DNA of 64,000 bases, from positions 2,355,501 to 2,419,500 of the forward strand of contig JAHCHX010000001.1 in assembly GCA_026129545.1 (NCBI GenBank), given 5' to 3'. A model generated the notes under the pieces. The model searched no databases and was not told the DNA's origin. It worked only from the letters and a program-made list of their open reading frames with translations. The position numbers and the translations under genes are program-made. Shown here piece after piece: positions 8,116 through 16,626 of the stretch. The stretch's first letter is position 1; every line of letters starts with the position of its first letter. The DNA comes from Saprospiraceae bacterium (GTDB lineage: Bacteria; Bacteroidota; Bacteroidia; Chitinophagales; Saprospiraceae).

Positions 8116-8898
8116 TCAGGCTTTGTTGGACACTTTTAAATAGTTCTCCAAAGCCACCGAAATGGACGGTGCTTCTGGTGTGCCTGCTTGGATATTGACC
8201 GTCATACCGCGGTCGCTCACTGCTTTCAAGGCTGCTTGGCCAAACACGCAGATGCGGCGGTCTTCTTGCTTGAAGTCAGGAAATTGCTCGAACAAGGACT
8301 TGATTTCCAGCGCCGAAAAGAACGCTATGATGTCGTACTTGATGTCTTTCAGGTCGCTCAAATCCGTGTTGGCCGTGCGATACATGATAGCCTCTTGGAT
8401 GGGCACCTTTAGGTCCTTGAAATAGCGCATCACCTCCGGGTTGCCTTGGTCGCTACAGGGCAAGAAGAATTTTTCGTCTTTGTTGCGCAGGATGTAGGCT
8501 TTCAGTTCGGTGATGGATTTCACGCCGTTGAAGACCTTCCGCTTGCGGAACATGATGAACTTTTGCAAGTAGTTGGCGATGGTCTCGGTGGCGCAGAAAT
8601 ACTTGGTCTCTTCCGACATCTTGATGCGCAGCTCGCCGCAAAGGCGAAAGAAATGGTCCACTGCGTTCTTGCTGGTGAAAACGATGGCGGTGTAGTCGTT
8701 CGGATAGACGCGATTTTTCCGGTATTCTTTTTCGGTGAGACCCTCTACGGTCACAAAGGGCACAAAATCAATTCGCACGCCAAACCGCTTGGACAACTCG
8801 TCGTAAACAGCGCTTTGGGCAGGTTTGGGTTGGGAGATAAGGATGTTGTGGACTTTTTTGAAGGTCTCTCCTTGAACAGGTGCAGCGGTTGCAGACAT
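8116..8898 (-). CDS. hemD: Uroporphyrinogen-III synthase
   Basis: 260 residues. Cytoplasmic enzyme that closes hydroxymethylbilane with inversion of ring D to give uroporphyrinogen III for heme. The two-lobed HemD fold is supported by ILISQPKP near the N-terminus, YTAIVFTSKNAVDHFF (about 88-103), FFLPCSDQGNPEVMRYF at the lobe crossing, YDIIAFFSALEIKSLF, and the C-terminal ICVFGQAALKAV. Sequence conservation in HemD is generally low, but the layout and length are right. It lies 114 bp downstream of the DUF4271 gene on the same strand, an arrangement common in Bacteroidota. Confidence 0.88.
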   Translation of the reverse strand: MSATAAPVQGETFKKVHNILISQPKPAQSAVYDELSKRFGVRIDFVPFVTVEGLTEKEYRKNRVYPNDYTAIVFTSKNAVDHFFRLCGELRIKMSEETKYFCATETIANYLQKFIMFRKRKVFNGVKSITELKAYILRNKDEKFFLPCSDQGNPEVMRYFKDLKVPIQEAIMYRTANTDLSDLKDIKYDIIAFFSALEIKSLFEQFPDFKQEDRRICVFGQAALKAVSDRGMTVNIQAGTPEAPSISVALENYLKVSNKA

Positions 8899-9012
8899 TC
8901 GGGAGTGTGTTTATGTGAAATTTGTCAGGTGAAAAAGAGACTGCAAGGGTTCGATGCTTTGCGGTTACAAGGTTTGAGCGCGTTGAAAAAACGAGTTGAA
9001 ACCCCAGAACCT

Positions 9013-9930
9013 CTATTTTGCCTGAATGAGCGCCAGTTTTACCAAGAGCAAGAGCGGCGCGAATTCGACGGCACAAAGGTACAACAAAAAGTGGAATTTG
9101 TTGTCAGCCAAAATTTTAGAGCCGATGGCAAGCGACCGCAAACCTCTGTAGAGGTAAAAAATACCCACCAAACTCAATATCCAAAGCGGCAAAAACTGCT
9201 GATATTCTTCCGAATAGCCTTCGAATAGCCTGCTTTTCGAGGAGAAGGCCAGCAAAAAATTGAAGGGCACCAAAAACAGCCCCAACACGCAGTTGAAAAT
9301 AATGACGAGAAAATTGTAACGGTCTATTTCTTTCTCCACGGGAAACAACCAGCGAGCGACATTCAAAAAAAAATGTTTGGAAAGAAAGATGGCGCTTGCC
9401 GCCAATATGCACACCACGAGGAACAACGAGTTGTTGTACGATTCCCGACGAAAGATGCGCGCGAGCAGGAACATGAACATCCCTGCGTTGAGGAGGAAAT
9501 TGCCGTAGAGCAGGAAATAGGGCGCAAGGCCGACAAAACCCGAGGCTTCTCTTTGTGCCACCGCCAAGCCATTGTCGTTCACAAAGCCCCTCCACGCTCG
9601 CCCCACCACTTTCCGATTGGCAGCCACGCTGAATGTAAGATACGCGAATATCCCAACCAATATCCAAAACAAGGCTTGTTCTGACAGCGTGTTGCCGCGC
9701 CGAGGCAAAAAGGAGGAAGGGCGGAAAGGCTTGGTGGTGTTCTCAGCCAGCGCAAGCGCCGCGCCCGGCACCCGGTGTGGCTTCACGTTGAAAGGATTGG
9801 CGTCGAGCGGAGATGAGGGTGCCAGCAAGGCAAGGCGTTGCTTCAGTTCAAACGGGTTGGCCGAATCCTGCCCCTTCGACCAGCCGACGAGGGCAAGGCA
9901 ACACGCCAAACAAAGTGCGAACCGAATCAT
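9013..9930 (-). CDS. DUF4271 integral membrane protein
   Basis: 305 residues from the ATG at 9930. A longer reading frame upstream lacks a promoter and a signal sequence. A signal-like segment (MIRFALCLACCLALVGWSKG) precedes a proline-rich linker. About six hydrophobic helices follow, with FPVEKEIDRYNFLVIIFN and LPLWILSLVGIFYLYRGLRS typical of DUF4271. The function is unknown. Its repeated placement before hemD in Bacteroidota suggests a link to heme or respiration, which is inference. TACCTTTG lies 4 bases before the ATG, implying a leaderless transcript. Confidence 0.82.
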   Translation of the reverse strand: MIRFALCLACCLALVGWSKGQDSANPFELKQRLALLAPSSPLDANPFNVKPHRVPGAALALAENTTKPFRPSSFLPRRGNTLSEQALFWILVGIFAYLTFSVAANRKVVGRAWRGFVNDNGLAVAQREASGFVGLAPYFLLYGNFLLNAGMFMFLLARIFRRESYNNSLFLVVCILAASAIFLSKHFFLNVARWLFPVEKEIDRYNFLVIIFNCVLGLFLVPFNFLLAFSSKSRLFEGYSEEYQQFLPLWILSLVGIFYLYRGLRSLAIGSKILADNKFHFLLYLCAVEFAPLLLLVKLALIQAK

Positions 9931-9934
9931 GGGG

Positions 9935-9942
9935 CAAAGGTA
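9935..9942 (-). promoter_or_regulatory. -7 element abutting the DUF4271 start
   Basis: TACCTTTG on the minus strand, followed by CCCC and then the ATG at 9930. The same spacing (TACCTTTG-CCCC-ATG) occurs at 40833. A start of transcription at or next to the ATG would give leaderless mRNA. Confidence 0.5.
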
Positions 9943-10041
9943 AGGCAGCCGCATCACTTTCCGAATGCCTCTATGCGCCTTACGCAAAGTTGTGCCGGGC
10001 GAATGCCCACTAACCCAAAGGGCATTGACCGGACACGGCAT

Positions 10042-10169
10042 TAAGTACCGAGACAAAATTATTCAAGCATTTCACACGACGACACAACGGCACAAAGAAT
10101 TGATTATCAGAAAAATAAAATCGTAGTGTCGCCGTGTCGTTGTGTGAAATAAATCTGTCCGGGTACTTA
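10042..10169. repeat. 128-bp imperfect palindrome
   Basis: TAAGTACC at the left and GGTACTTA at the right bound a long hairpin. TTTCACACGACGACACAACGG pairs imperfectly with CGCCGTGTCGTTGTGTGAAA. It sits between the DUF4271 promoter and the purA promoter. It resembles a MITE or a large structured repeat. Confidence 0.7.
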
Positions 10170-10355
10170 GTTTAAAATCCTTTTGTAAAAATTTAGGGTA
10201 GAGGGTAGACAGTAGAGGGTGGAGGATAGAGACACTTGCTTTTGGGTCGCACGCTGTTTCAATGGAGAGGGAATAATCCTTCTACCCTCTGCCTGCGTTT
10301 TTACATCCTTTTTTGGTTGCGCATATTTTGTGCATTCGAGGGCTGATTTCTTTCC

Positions 10356-10363
10356 TACTTTTG
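10356..10363 (+). promoter_or_regulatory. Candidate -7 element for purA
   Basis: TACTTTTG, 58 bases before the purA ATG. A TTTG at 10327-10330 is 25 bases upstream, longer than the usual 19-20 spacing, so the -33 is unclear. Between 10170 and 10355 nothing else was recognised beyond a purine-rich GAGGGTAGA stretch. Confidence 0.4.
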
Positions 10364-10421
10364 CCTCGCTTTTTCATCTCCGGTGCCCGTGTGTGCGGAA
10401 GCCGGAATTTCTTTTTTATCA

Positions 10422-11690
10422 ATGAAGATAGATGTCATCTTGGGCCTTCAGTGGGGCGACGAAGGCAAAGGCAAAATAGTGGATTTTCTCGCCAACGATT
10501 ACGACATCGTGGCGCGTTTTCAGGGAGGGCCCAATGCTGGCCACACCCTCAAATTCGGTGGCAACAAGTATGTGCTGCACACTGTCCCTTCCGGCATATT
10601 TAGAGCAGATTTGGTGAATCTCATCGGCAATGGCGTAGTGCTTGACCCATTGGTGTTTCAGCGCGAGTTGCGCTCGTTGGAGCAGAGCAACGTTCGGTTC
10701 CATAGCCGGTTGCTCATCGCACGCAAGGCGCATCTCATATTACCCACCCATCGCTGGCTCGACGCGGCCAGCGAGGCGCACAAAGGCGTTGCAAAAATAG
10801 GCTCCACCCTCAAAGGCATCGGCCCTACCTACATGGACAAAACCGGGCGCAACGGCCTACGGGCAGGCGATATTGAGTCCCCTAATTTTCGAGAGCATTA
10901 TGAAATGCTGAAAACCAAACACTTGGAACTATTGAAAATTTACCCCGAAGTGCCATTTGATTTGGAAAAGGAAGAGGAGGCATGGTTTGAAAGCCTCGAC
11001 ACGCTTCGCGCTTTGCCCTTCGTGGATGGCGAATACTACATCAACGAGGCGCTCGCTGCCGGAAAAAAAATACTGGCCGAAGGAGCGCAAGGCTCCATGC
11101 TCGATATTGACTATGGCACCTACCCTTTTGTCACTTCCAGCAATACGATTACGGCTGGGGTTTGCACGGGGCTGGGTGTTGCGCCGCAGCACATTGGCCG
11201 GGTCATTGGCATCACCAAAGCGTACTGCACCCGCGTGGGCGGCGGCCCGTTCCCGACCGAACAGGACAATGAGATTGGCGAGATGCTGCGGCAGGAAGGT
11301 CAGGAATTTGGCTCCACCACGGGTCGGGCGCGGCGTTGTGGCTGGATTGACCTGCCACAGCTGCGCTACACTATCTTGCTCAACGGCGCGACGGAACTGT
11401 GCATGACGAAGATTGATGTGCTCAATATATTTTCCGAAATAAAGGCCGCCACTCACTACCGCTATGCCGGAAAAGAGCAACAGAACTTGCCCTTCGACCT
11501 TTGCCAGACCGCCGTCGAACCCTTGTTCAAAACTTACAAGGGCTGGAATGCCACGCTGGAGTCGGCTGCTACTTTTGAAAGCTTGCCAGCCGAAACTCGC
11601 GCCTACCTGAATGATTTGGAGCGTTACCTAGGGGTGCCCATCAAAATGATTTCGACGGGGCCAGAGCGGGAAAAACTGATAGTGCGGTGA
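10422..11690 (+). CDS. purA: Adenylosuccinate synthetase
   Basis: 422 residues from the ATG at 10422. A GTG at 10383 would add 13 unconserved residues. GTP-dependent ligation of aspartate to IMP, the first step from IMP to AMP. Hallmarks are LGLQWGDEGKGKIVD (catalytic Asp, residues about 6-20), FQGGPNAGHT with the catalytic His, GIGPTYMDKTGRNGLR, EGAQGSMLDIDYGTYPFVTSS, GGPFPTE and TTGRARRCGW. The length is normal for PurA. It is monocistronic, with its own -7 element upstream and no neighbouring purine gene. Confidence 0.97.
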   Translation: MKIDVILGLQWGDEGKGKIVDFLANDYDIVARFQGGPNAGHTLKFGGNKYVLHTVPSGIFRADLVNLIGNGVVLDPLVFQRELRSLEQSNVRFHSRLLIARKAHLILPTHRWLDAASEAHKGVAKIGSTLKGIGPTYMDKTGRNGLRAGDIESPNFREHYEMLKTKHLELLKIYPEVPFDLEKEEEAWFESLDTLRALPFVDGEYYINEALAAGKKILAEGAQGSMLDIDYGTYPFVTSSNTITAGVCTGLGVAPQHIGRVIGITKAYCTRVGGGPFPTEQDNEIGEMLRQEGQEFGSTTGRARRCGWIDLPQLRYTILLNGATELCMTKIDVLNIFSEIKAATHYRYAGKEQQNLPFDLCQTAVEPLFKTYKGWNATLESAATFESLPAETRAYLNDLERYLGVPIKMISTGPEREKLIVR

Positions 11691-11744
11691 GAAAGAGGAT
11701 TCTGCCGAAATCATCGCTCTGATGCCGTGTCCGGTTAATGGTTT

Positions 11745-11800
11745 TATACTTCTCGCCGTTAGGTTTTGTGCATGGCAAAAACTTAACGGCGAGAAGTATA
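11745..11800. repeat. 17-bp perfect inverted repeat made of the family 1 left end
   Basis: TATACTTCTCGCCGTTA (11745-11761) and its exact complement (11784-11800) flank GGTTTTGTGCATGGCAAAAAC. The left arm plus GGTTTTG.GCATGG matches the left end of repeat family 1 (compare 27100-27133). It sits directly before the T9SS gene remnant. Confidence 0.75.
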
Positions 11801-11801
11801 C

Positions 11802-12233
11802 ATGTCCTGTACAGACGGAATCCCTTACTGGCACATTATCCATCAGCCTGACAAGAGCGGAATGGATTGCGATTTGGAACAACATTTTCAATTGCCTCCC
11901 AGCAACGCCTATACCCTCCCCAACTTCCCCCATTTTCGCCTGTTCGACGCGCACGACAGCCCCTGCGACACGCTCGGCATCAACGGCCCGCCGCCGCCCC
12001 AATGCGCCGGCCGCATCCGCGTCTACCCCAACCCGGCGCAGCACCTCGCCCGCAGCGAGCTGCCCGACTGCGAGGGCGGCTCGCTGCGGGTGTTCGATGC
12101 CATGGGCCGCTAGGTGGAAGACCTCGCGCTCGCGCCCGAGCGCGTCGGCACGGAGCTCGACGTGTCGCGCTATGTGCTGGGCATCTATTTTCTGCACATC
12201 CGAACGGCCATTGGCGAGGCGGTGGTGCGGTGA
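11802..12233 (+). pseudogene. Remnant of a T9SS-exported protein (C-terminal sorting region) with an amber stop
   Basis: The frame encodes LPPSNAYTLPNFPHFRL...SPCDTLGING, a stretch common near the end of large Saprospiraceae T9SS cargo proteins. It continues with RIRVYPNPAQ, the start of a type A sorting domain. A TAG at 12111-12113 interrupts after VFDAMGR. The same frame then resumes with VEDLALAPERV...YVLGIYFLHI and ends at the TGA at 12231, a normal sorting-domain ending. There is no signal peptide or N-terminal body, so the gene is also truncated at its 5' side, where the hairpin at 11745 lies. The distal half is much richer in GC than its surroundings. Confidence 0.75.
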
Positions 12234-12311
12234 AGAGGGGGATTGACGGTTGCACGATTTGTTGATGTGCCGGGCGCGACTGAAGTAAGGTGCTGCTGTG
12301 GGCGGGGATGT

Positions 12312-12344
12312 CAATAAGTGCCGAAATCGTCAATCGCGCATTCG
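12312..12344. other. Short spacer
   Basis: The region between the remnant and the CGNR gene contains near-repeated phrases (CGTCAATCGCGCATTCGTCAATCATACAATC, split here as CGTCAATC repeated twice). No gene was seen. Confidence 0.3.
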
Positions 12345-12962
12345 TCAATCATACAATCCTCTATCCCCCTTCCCGCTCTCCAGCTCTTTCTTCCTGTGAT
12401 ACCAAGCCTTGGCCTTCGTTTGGCTGCCACAGGTGGACATGTTGCACCAACGCCGTGCGCCGTTTTTGGAAGTGTCGAGAAAAAGCCAGCCGCAATTGTC
12501 ACAGGCTTTCACCCGTGGAAGGCGAGCGCTCAGCAGCAATGACTCAGCCGACAAGGCGATAATCCAGAGCGGTTTTTCCATGTAGGTTTTTTTGAAAATG
12601 CCGCGTTGGAGGCCGCTGTCGGTCATTTTGATGCAAGTGTACATATACACCTCATGGAGGAAACCATTGAGTGTTTCCAAGTGGGCGGGGTGTACTTTCC
12701 CGTTTTTAGCGTAATAGTCAAAGAAATTGTAAATCGCCTCGCGCAGCGCCCGCACCTCGTCCATGTCGCCGGGCGGCATTTTTTCCCACGCCTCGTATTC
12801 CTTTTCCGGCAACACGCCCAGCCGCCGCACCCACCGAGCGAAGTCGTCCCAGGTGTTGAGATATTCCTCGCCTTTGGCGGGTTTGCGCGTCGAGACGGTG
12901 TTCGCGAAATCAAGGCAAAGCCATCCGCCGTCGAGCGTGATTTCTTCTATCGGGCTGTTCAT
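12345..12962 (-). CDS. CGNR zinc-finger / ABATE-domain regulator
   Basis: 205 residues. The N-terminal ABATE-like region (GGWLCLDFANTVSTR, LREAIYNFFDYYA) is followed by a C-terminal CGNR-type zinc finger. Its cysteines are at CDNCGWLFLDTSKNGARRWC and CGSQTKAKAWYHRKK, a four-Cys treble-clef arrangement thought to bind nucleic acid. Members are small one-component transcription regulators, mostly uncharacterised. It is divergent from the DinB gene across 84 bp that contain inverted TTTTAC.GTCAAA motifs, so it may control itself and that gene. Confidence 0.85.
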   Translation of the reverse strand: MNSPIEEITLDGGWLCLDFANTVSTRKPAKGEEYLNTWDDFARWVRRLGVLPEKEYEAWEKMPPGDMDEVRALREAIYNFFDYYAKNGKVHPAHLETLNGFLHEVYMYTCIKMTDSGLQRGIFKKTYMEKPLWIIALSAESLLLSARLPRVKACDNCGWLFLDTSKNGARRWCNMSTCGSQTKAKAWYHRKKELESGKGDRGLYD

Positions 12963-12969
12963 AAAAAAA

Positions 12970-13043
12970 TTTTACGGTCAAACCTTGTTTTATTGGTAAA
13001 ACCCCTTGCAATTTTACGGCCTAAATTTGCTTTGACAGTAAAA
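12970..13043. promoter_or_regulatory. Divergent control region with inverted TTTTACnGTCAAA sites
   Basis: TTTTACGGTCAAA (12970-12982) and TTTGACAGTAAAA (13031-13043) are inverted copies differing at one base. A related TTTTACGGCCTAAA lies at 13012-13025. A -7-like TAAATTTG is at 13022-13029, on the side reading into the DinB gene. These are plausible operators for the CGNR regulator. Confidence 0.45.
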
Positions 13044-13046
13044 ATT

Positions 13047-14033
13047 ATGCGTGAAATGAAAACAGAATTGGCTCAATACATCCGCCAACTGGAAAAAAAC
13101 TACGATGGGCACCCATGGTACGGCGATTCGTTGCTTCATAAACTGGAACAGATTAGGCCAAAAGAGGCCTTCGCAACGCCCGTGCCGGGTGCTCATTCGG
13201 TGGCGCAACTTACGGCACACATTCTGATTTGGCGGCGAATGCTGGTGGAGAAATTGAAAGGCCATGCCGAATTTAAAATCAAACTGAATTCAGTGGAGGA
13301 TTGGCCTGCGCAACAAACGTTGCAGGAAAAAGGCTGGGAAAATCTATTGGCCGAACTCGCCGACAACCACCGCGAACTGCTCGAACTCCTGTCTGCCGAG
13401 TCGGACGAATTGCTCGAACGGAAATTTGACGACAAACACCCTTTCCGTCATCTTTTAGAGGGCATCATCCAGCATGACGCCTATCACATCGGGCAAATCG
13501 GGCTGTTGCAGGCGAGACTCAAAGCGCGGCTACCCGAACCAGAGAAGCCCCCTAACTCCAACATGAGGGATATTGCGCAGATGCTGCGCGAGTCCGTCGA
13601 AGCCGCCCGCCCGCGCCTCGAAGCCCTGAGCGGGAAGGTGGCTTCCATCAAACTGCGCCCGGAAAAATGGTCGGTCAAGGAAATCATCGGCCATTTGGTG
13701 GACTCGGCGGCGAACAACCACCAGCGTTTCGTGCGGGCACAGTTGGGGGCTACGGACTTGCAACCCTACCGCTACGCGCAAGACCATTGGGTCGGCTTGC
13801 AACAGTATCAGTCGGCGGACTGGCATTCGCTGCTGTCGTTGTGGTACTACTACAATGTGCATTTGGCGGGTCTTATCGCCACTTTGCAACCCGAGTTCCT
13901 TGAAAACGAATTGGATGTGTGGGAAGAACCGGCCACGCTGCGCTTTGTGGCGGAGGACTATGTGCGGCATCTCAACCACCACCTCGACCAAATTTTCAAC
14001 ATCGCCTATCCCACTCAGGGCTACGGGCGTTGA
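13047..14033 (+). CDS. Tandem DinB-domain protein
   Basis: 328 residues from the ATG at 13047 (an ATG at 13056 is possible). Two DinB/YfiT-like four-helix domains lie in one chain. The first (about 1-160) has HSVAQLTAHILIWRRM and GIIQHDAYHIGQI with the metal-binding His pattern. The second (about 172-328) has WSVKEIIGHLVDSAANNHQRF and VRHLNHHLDQIF. DinB-fold proteins are metal-dependent and include thiol transferases and damage-induced proteins; the substrate here is unknown. Most family members are single domains of about 150-170 residues, so this is a fusion or duplication. An internal ATG at the domain boundary hints that two genes joined. Confidence 0.85.
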   Translation: MREMKTELAQYIRQLEKNYDGHPWYGDSLLHKLEQIRPKEAFATPVPGAHSVAQLTAHILIWRRMLVEKLKGHAEFKIKLNSVEDWPAQQTLQEKGWENLLAELADNHRELLELLSAESDELLERKFDDKHPFRHLLEGIIQHDAYHIGQIGLLQARLKARLPEPEKPPNSNMRDIAQMLRESVEAARPRLEALSGKVASIKLRPEKWSVKEIIGHLVDSAANNHQRFVRAQLGATDLQPYRYAQDHWVGLQQYQSADWHSLLSLWYYYNVHLAGLIATLQPEFLENELDVWEEPATLRFVAEDYVRHLNHHLDQIFNIAYPTQGYGR

Positions 14034-14138
14034 GGGAACTTTTGACCAAGTTTTTGAGATTTGAATCCTGACCCACCAACCGACAGACTCCATCCAAAAC
14101 CACTTTTGCTATGAACTCGAACAAAAACAATCCCTGCC

Positions 14139-14609
14139 ATGTATCGCTCTTTTTTTGCTTTACTCTTTCTGCTTGCTCTATTTGCCTGCCAAAACACCCC
14201 TCCCCCATCAGATGAAACCCTCCCGGAAAAACCCGTGTCGGAGGTTCGCTACCAGCCCTCCGACGTTCAAAAAATGAGGTGGTTGGCCGGAGCGTGGAAA
14301 AGCTCGGCAAACAACCAAACCTTCTTGTTTCACGGTGGCAACTCGCTGGAAATCATGTTGTCGAGCAAAACCGGCGGAGCCGATAACTTCTATCTGACTT
14401 GGAACGACGGGCGCTACTATTACGGCGCGAACCGCCAATGGGTCGTTACTTGGATTGGAGAAAAAGACGTGCGACTCGACCCCGTGAAACCCAATCTTTT
14501 GCCCATGACTTGGACGCGCCTGAACGACGACCGGTGGCATCTTGTCCGCCACACGCCCGACAAAGACGAAGCCGTCGTCATGGAGCGAGCCAATGAAATG
14601 CAACCCTGA
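14139..14609 (+). CDS. Putative lipoprotein, DUF6265-like
   Basis: 156 residues. The signal sequence MYRSFFALLFLLALFAC has a lipobox cysteine at position 17. The body starts with MRWLAGAWKSS, a pattern seen in small calycin-like beta-barrel lipoproteins, followed by strand-rich sequence (FLFHGGNSLEIML, FYLTWNDGRYYYG). No catalytic motif was seen. It lies 105 bp after the DinB gene and 90 bp before the EamA transporter on the same strand. The function is unknown. Confidence 0.65.
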   Translation: MYRSFFALLFLLALFACQNTPPPSDETLPEKPVSEVRYQPSDVQKMRWLAGAWKSSANNQTFLFHGGNSLEIMLSSKTGGADNFYLTWNDGRYYYGANRQWVVTWIGEKDVRLDPVKPNLLPMTWTRLNDDRWHLVRHTPDKDEAVVMERANEMQP

Positions 14610-14699
14610 TTTTGAATAGATTCCCACTTCGGTCATGCTGATAGTTTGGCAACGCAAAGGATAAAACAATGAAGTCGTGAACACAAAAACACTTTTCCT

Positions 14700-15620
14700 A
14701 TGAACACAAAAACGCAGCCCTCCGCGGGCCTTGTCGTGGCGGCATTCGCCGCCATCTATCTTATCTGGGGCAGCACCTATCTCGCCATTTTGTTCGGCCT
14801 GAAGACCATGCCCCCCTTTCTCATGTCTGGCATTCGCTTTTCCATTGCTGGTGCCGTTCTGCTGGCGTGGCGTTTGGGGCGAGGAGAAAAACTCTCCCTT
14901 CGCCCTACGTTTCAAAATGCCTTTGCAGGCGTGCTGATGCTTTTTGGCGGCACTGGCGCGGTCGTGTGGGTGGAACAGCACATTGCCTCTGGGCTGGCAG
15001 CCATTGTGGTGGCGAGCATGCCCTTTTGGTTCGTGTTGCTCGACTATCGCCAATGGGCGTACAATTTTTCGCAGAAAGTAGTGCTGGGCGGCATAGTCAT
15101 CGGTTTTGTGGGTGTTTTGACGCTATTTGCTGCTGACTCCGGTAGTTTTTCAGGAAAAACAATTTTCGCCATGTTGGTCTTGCTGGCGGGTTGCATCTCG
15201 TGGGCGGGCGGCTCGCTCTATCTGAAATACAACACCAACACGCAGTCGTCCATGATGAACGCGGGTGTGCAAATGCTTGCGGCGGGCGTTTTCAGTCTGA
15301 TGGTGGGCGGGCTGTTGGGGGAGGCGGGCGAGTTCTCCCTATCGGCGGTCAGTTTGGAGTCGTGGTTGGGCTTGACGTATCTCATCACCTTTGGGTCTTT
15401 GTTGGGCTATCTCTCCTATGTGTGGTTGTTGAGCGTCCGACCCGTGGTGCAGGTAGGCACCTATGCCTATGTGAATCCCGTGGTGGCTGTCATGCTCGGC
15501 TGGATGTATGCCAACGAGCCTTTTTCTGGCAGGCAATTGTTGGCCTTGGCGGTGATTCTCGCTGGTGTGTTGCTGATTAACCTGCCGAAATACAAGGGCT
15601 TGCAAATAAAGCTTGTGTGA
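14700..15620 (+). CDS. EamA/DMT-family transporter
   Basis: 306 residues with about ten predicted membrane helices in two EamA halves. YLIWGSTYLAILFGLKTMPPF near the N-terminus and TYAYVNPVVAVMLGWMYANEPF in the second half are family signatures. DMT exporters of this YedA-like group move metabolites or amino acids across the inner membrane. The substrate cannot be told from sequence. A hairpin terminator follows at once. Confidence 0.88.
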   Translation: MNTKTQPSAGLVVAAFAAIYLIWGSTYLAILFGLKTMPPFLMSGIRFSIAGAVLLAWRLGRGEKLSLRPTFQNAFAGVLMLFGGTGAVVWVEQHIASGLAAIVVASMPFWFVLLDYRQWAYNFSQKVVLGGIVIGFVGVLTLFAADSGSFSGKTIFAMLVLLAGCISWAGGSLYLKYNTNTQSSMMNAGVQMLAAGVFSLMVGGLLGEAGEFSLSAVSLESWLGLTYLITFGSLLGYLSYVWLLSVRPVVQVGTYAYVNPVVAVMLGWMYANEPFSGRQLLALAVILAGVLLINLPKYKGLQIKLV

Positions 15621-15623
15621 TTA

Positions 15624-15677
15624 TTCAGACAAGGGCAGCGTCTCGGAATGTGTTTCGGGGCGCTGCCCTTGCCTGAA
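15624..15677 (+). terminator. Hairpin after the EamA gene
   Basis: TTCAGACAAGGGCAGCG (15624-15640) pairs with CGCTGCCCTTGCCTGAA (15661-15677), 16 of 17 positions. It begins 4 bases past the stop. There is no T-tract, so the role is likely but not certain. Confidence 0.55.
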
Positions 15678-16005
15678 CAGTTACAAATCTCCCCCCGCCC
15701 TGCCATTTCTGGCGCAAAATCTACCAACGGCGGCGTTGCAAGATTTTCCGGCACCGATTGGCGAGCAAGCGGCGGCAGGTGCGCCATGCCGCTTAAGTCA
15801 ACGCAAATCAGCCCCGTCCGCTTCACTTGGCCGTGCAAGCCCCTGAATACAGGCTCTGGCAAGGTGGTTTTGAGCGAAAGACGCTTGCGACTCTTTGAAA
15901 ATCATACAAATCAAACAAGAGTGCCCTTGCCTTGCCAATAGGCTGGTTCAAACCCTTTTTTGTCTGGGTATAATTCAGATTTTTGCGGGCATAAAAGTTC
16001 ATAAG
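15678..16005. other. Intergenic region, no gene recognised
   Basis: Open frames exist on both strands (for example minus 15678-15862) but show no start context, family motif or consistent codon pattern. The minus frame containing GLICVDLSGMAHLPPLA is the least unconvincing and could be decayed coding sequence. Confidence 0.4.
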
Positions 16006-16626
16006 ATGAAACACCTGCCCTCGCTCTTACTGCTCTTCATGGCGCAAACACTCGGCGCACAAACCACCGACTCGACCTACACGGCGCAAATGGCGCACCA
16101 CCGCCAAGCGTACAAGGAACATTTTCTTACCGAAAGTCGCTCCCCATTGATGGAAGACGACACGGCCTTCCTCGACTTTTTTGCGCCGGATGCTTCGTGG
16201 CGTGTGAACGCGACCTTTGAGCGCACCTTCGACACAGAACCCTTCGATATGCCCACTTACAGTGGCCGAAGCGCACGCTACCAGCAATACGGGATTTTTA
16301 CTTTTGAAAAAGATGGAAAAAAACACACCCTCCGCGTCTATCAGAATCTGAGATTGCTCAACTCCCAAAAATACTTCGACTACTTGTTCCTACCTTTCAA
16401 GGACCACAGCAACGGCGATTCCACTTATGGCGGCGGGCGCTATCTTGACCTCAAAACTGGTGACATCGGCACTGACAACACGATGAGCATTGATTTCAAC
16501 AAATGCTACAATCCGTGGTGCGCCTACAGCGACGGGTTCAACTGCCCCATCCCGCCCAAAGAGAACCACCTCGACATAATGGTGGACGCGGGTGAGAAAA
16601 ATTTCAGAGGAGAGCGGAAACATTGA
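16006..16626 (+). CDS. DUF1684 secreted protein
   Basis: 206 residues from the ATG at 16006, chosen because it begins a signal peptide (MKHLPSLLLLFMAQTLGAQ). The mature part has YKEHFLTESRSPLMEDD, RYQQYGIFTFEKDGKKHTLRVYQ, LFLPFKDHSNGDSTYGGGRYLDL and the terminal YNPWCAYSDGFNCPIPP...LDIMVDAGE. This end is the signature of DUF1684, a widespread family without known activity. The 3' end overlaps the convergent flavoprotein gene by 23 bp. Confidence 0.88.
   Translation: MKHLPSLLLLFMAQTLGAQTTDSTYTAQMAHHRQAYKEHFLTESRSPLMEDDTAFLDFFAPDASWRVNATFERTFDTEPFDMPTYSGRSARYQQYGIFTFEKDGKKHTLRVYQNLRLLNSQKYFDYLFLPFKDHSNGDSTYGGGRYLDLKTGDIGTDNTMSIDFNKCYNPWCAYSDGFNCPIPPKENHLDIMVDAGEKNFRGERKH

Noticed and set aside
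12111..12113. Possible recoding of the TAG in the T9SS remnant
   Set aside because: The gene is also truncated at its 5' end and no pyrrolysine or suppressor context is visible. Decay is simpler.
11628..12314. Minus-strand open frame of 228 codons over the T9SS remnant
   Set aside because: A by-product of very high GC content. The plus-strand frame shows recognisable T9SS sorting-domain motifs.
15467..15862. Minus-strand frame after the EamA gene
   Set aside because: No recognisable domain, overlaps the EamA 3' end and runs through the terminator hairpin.
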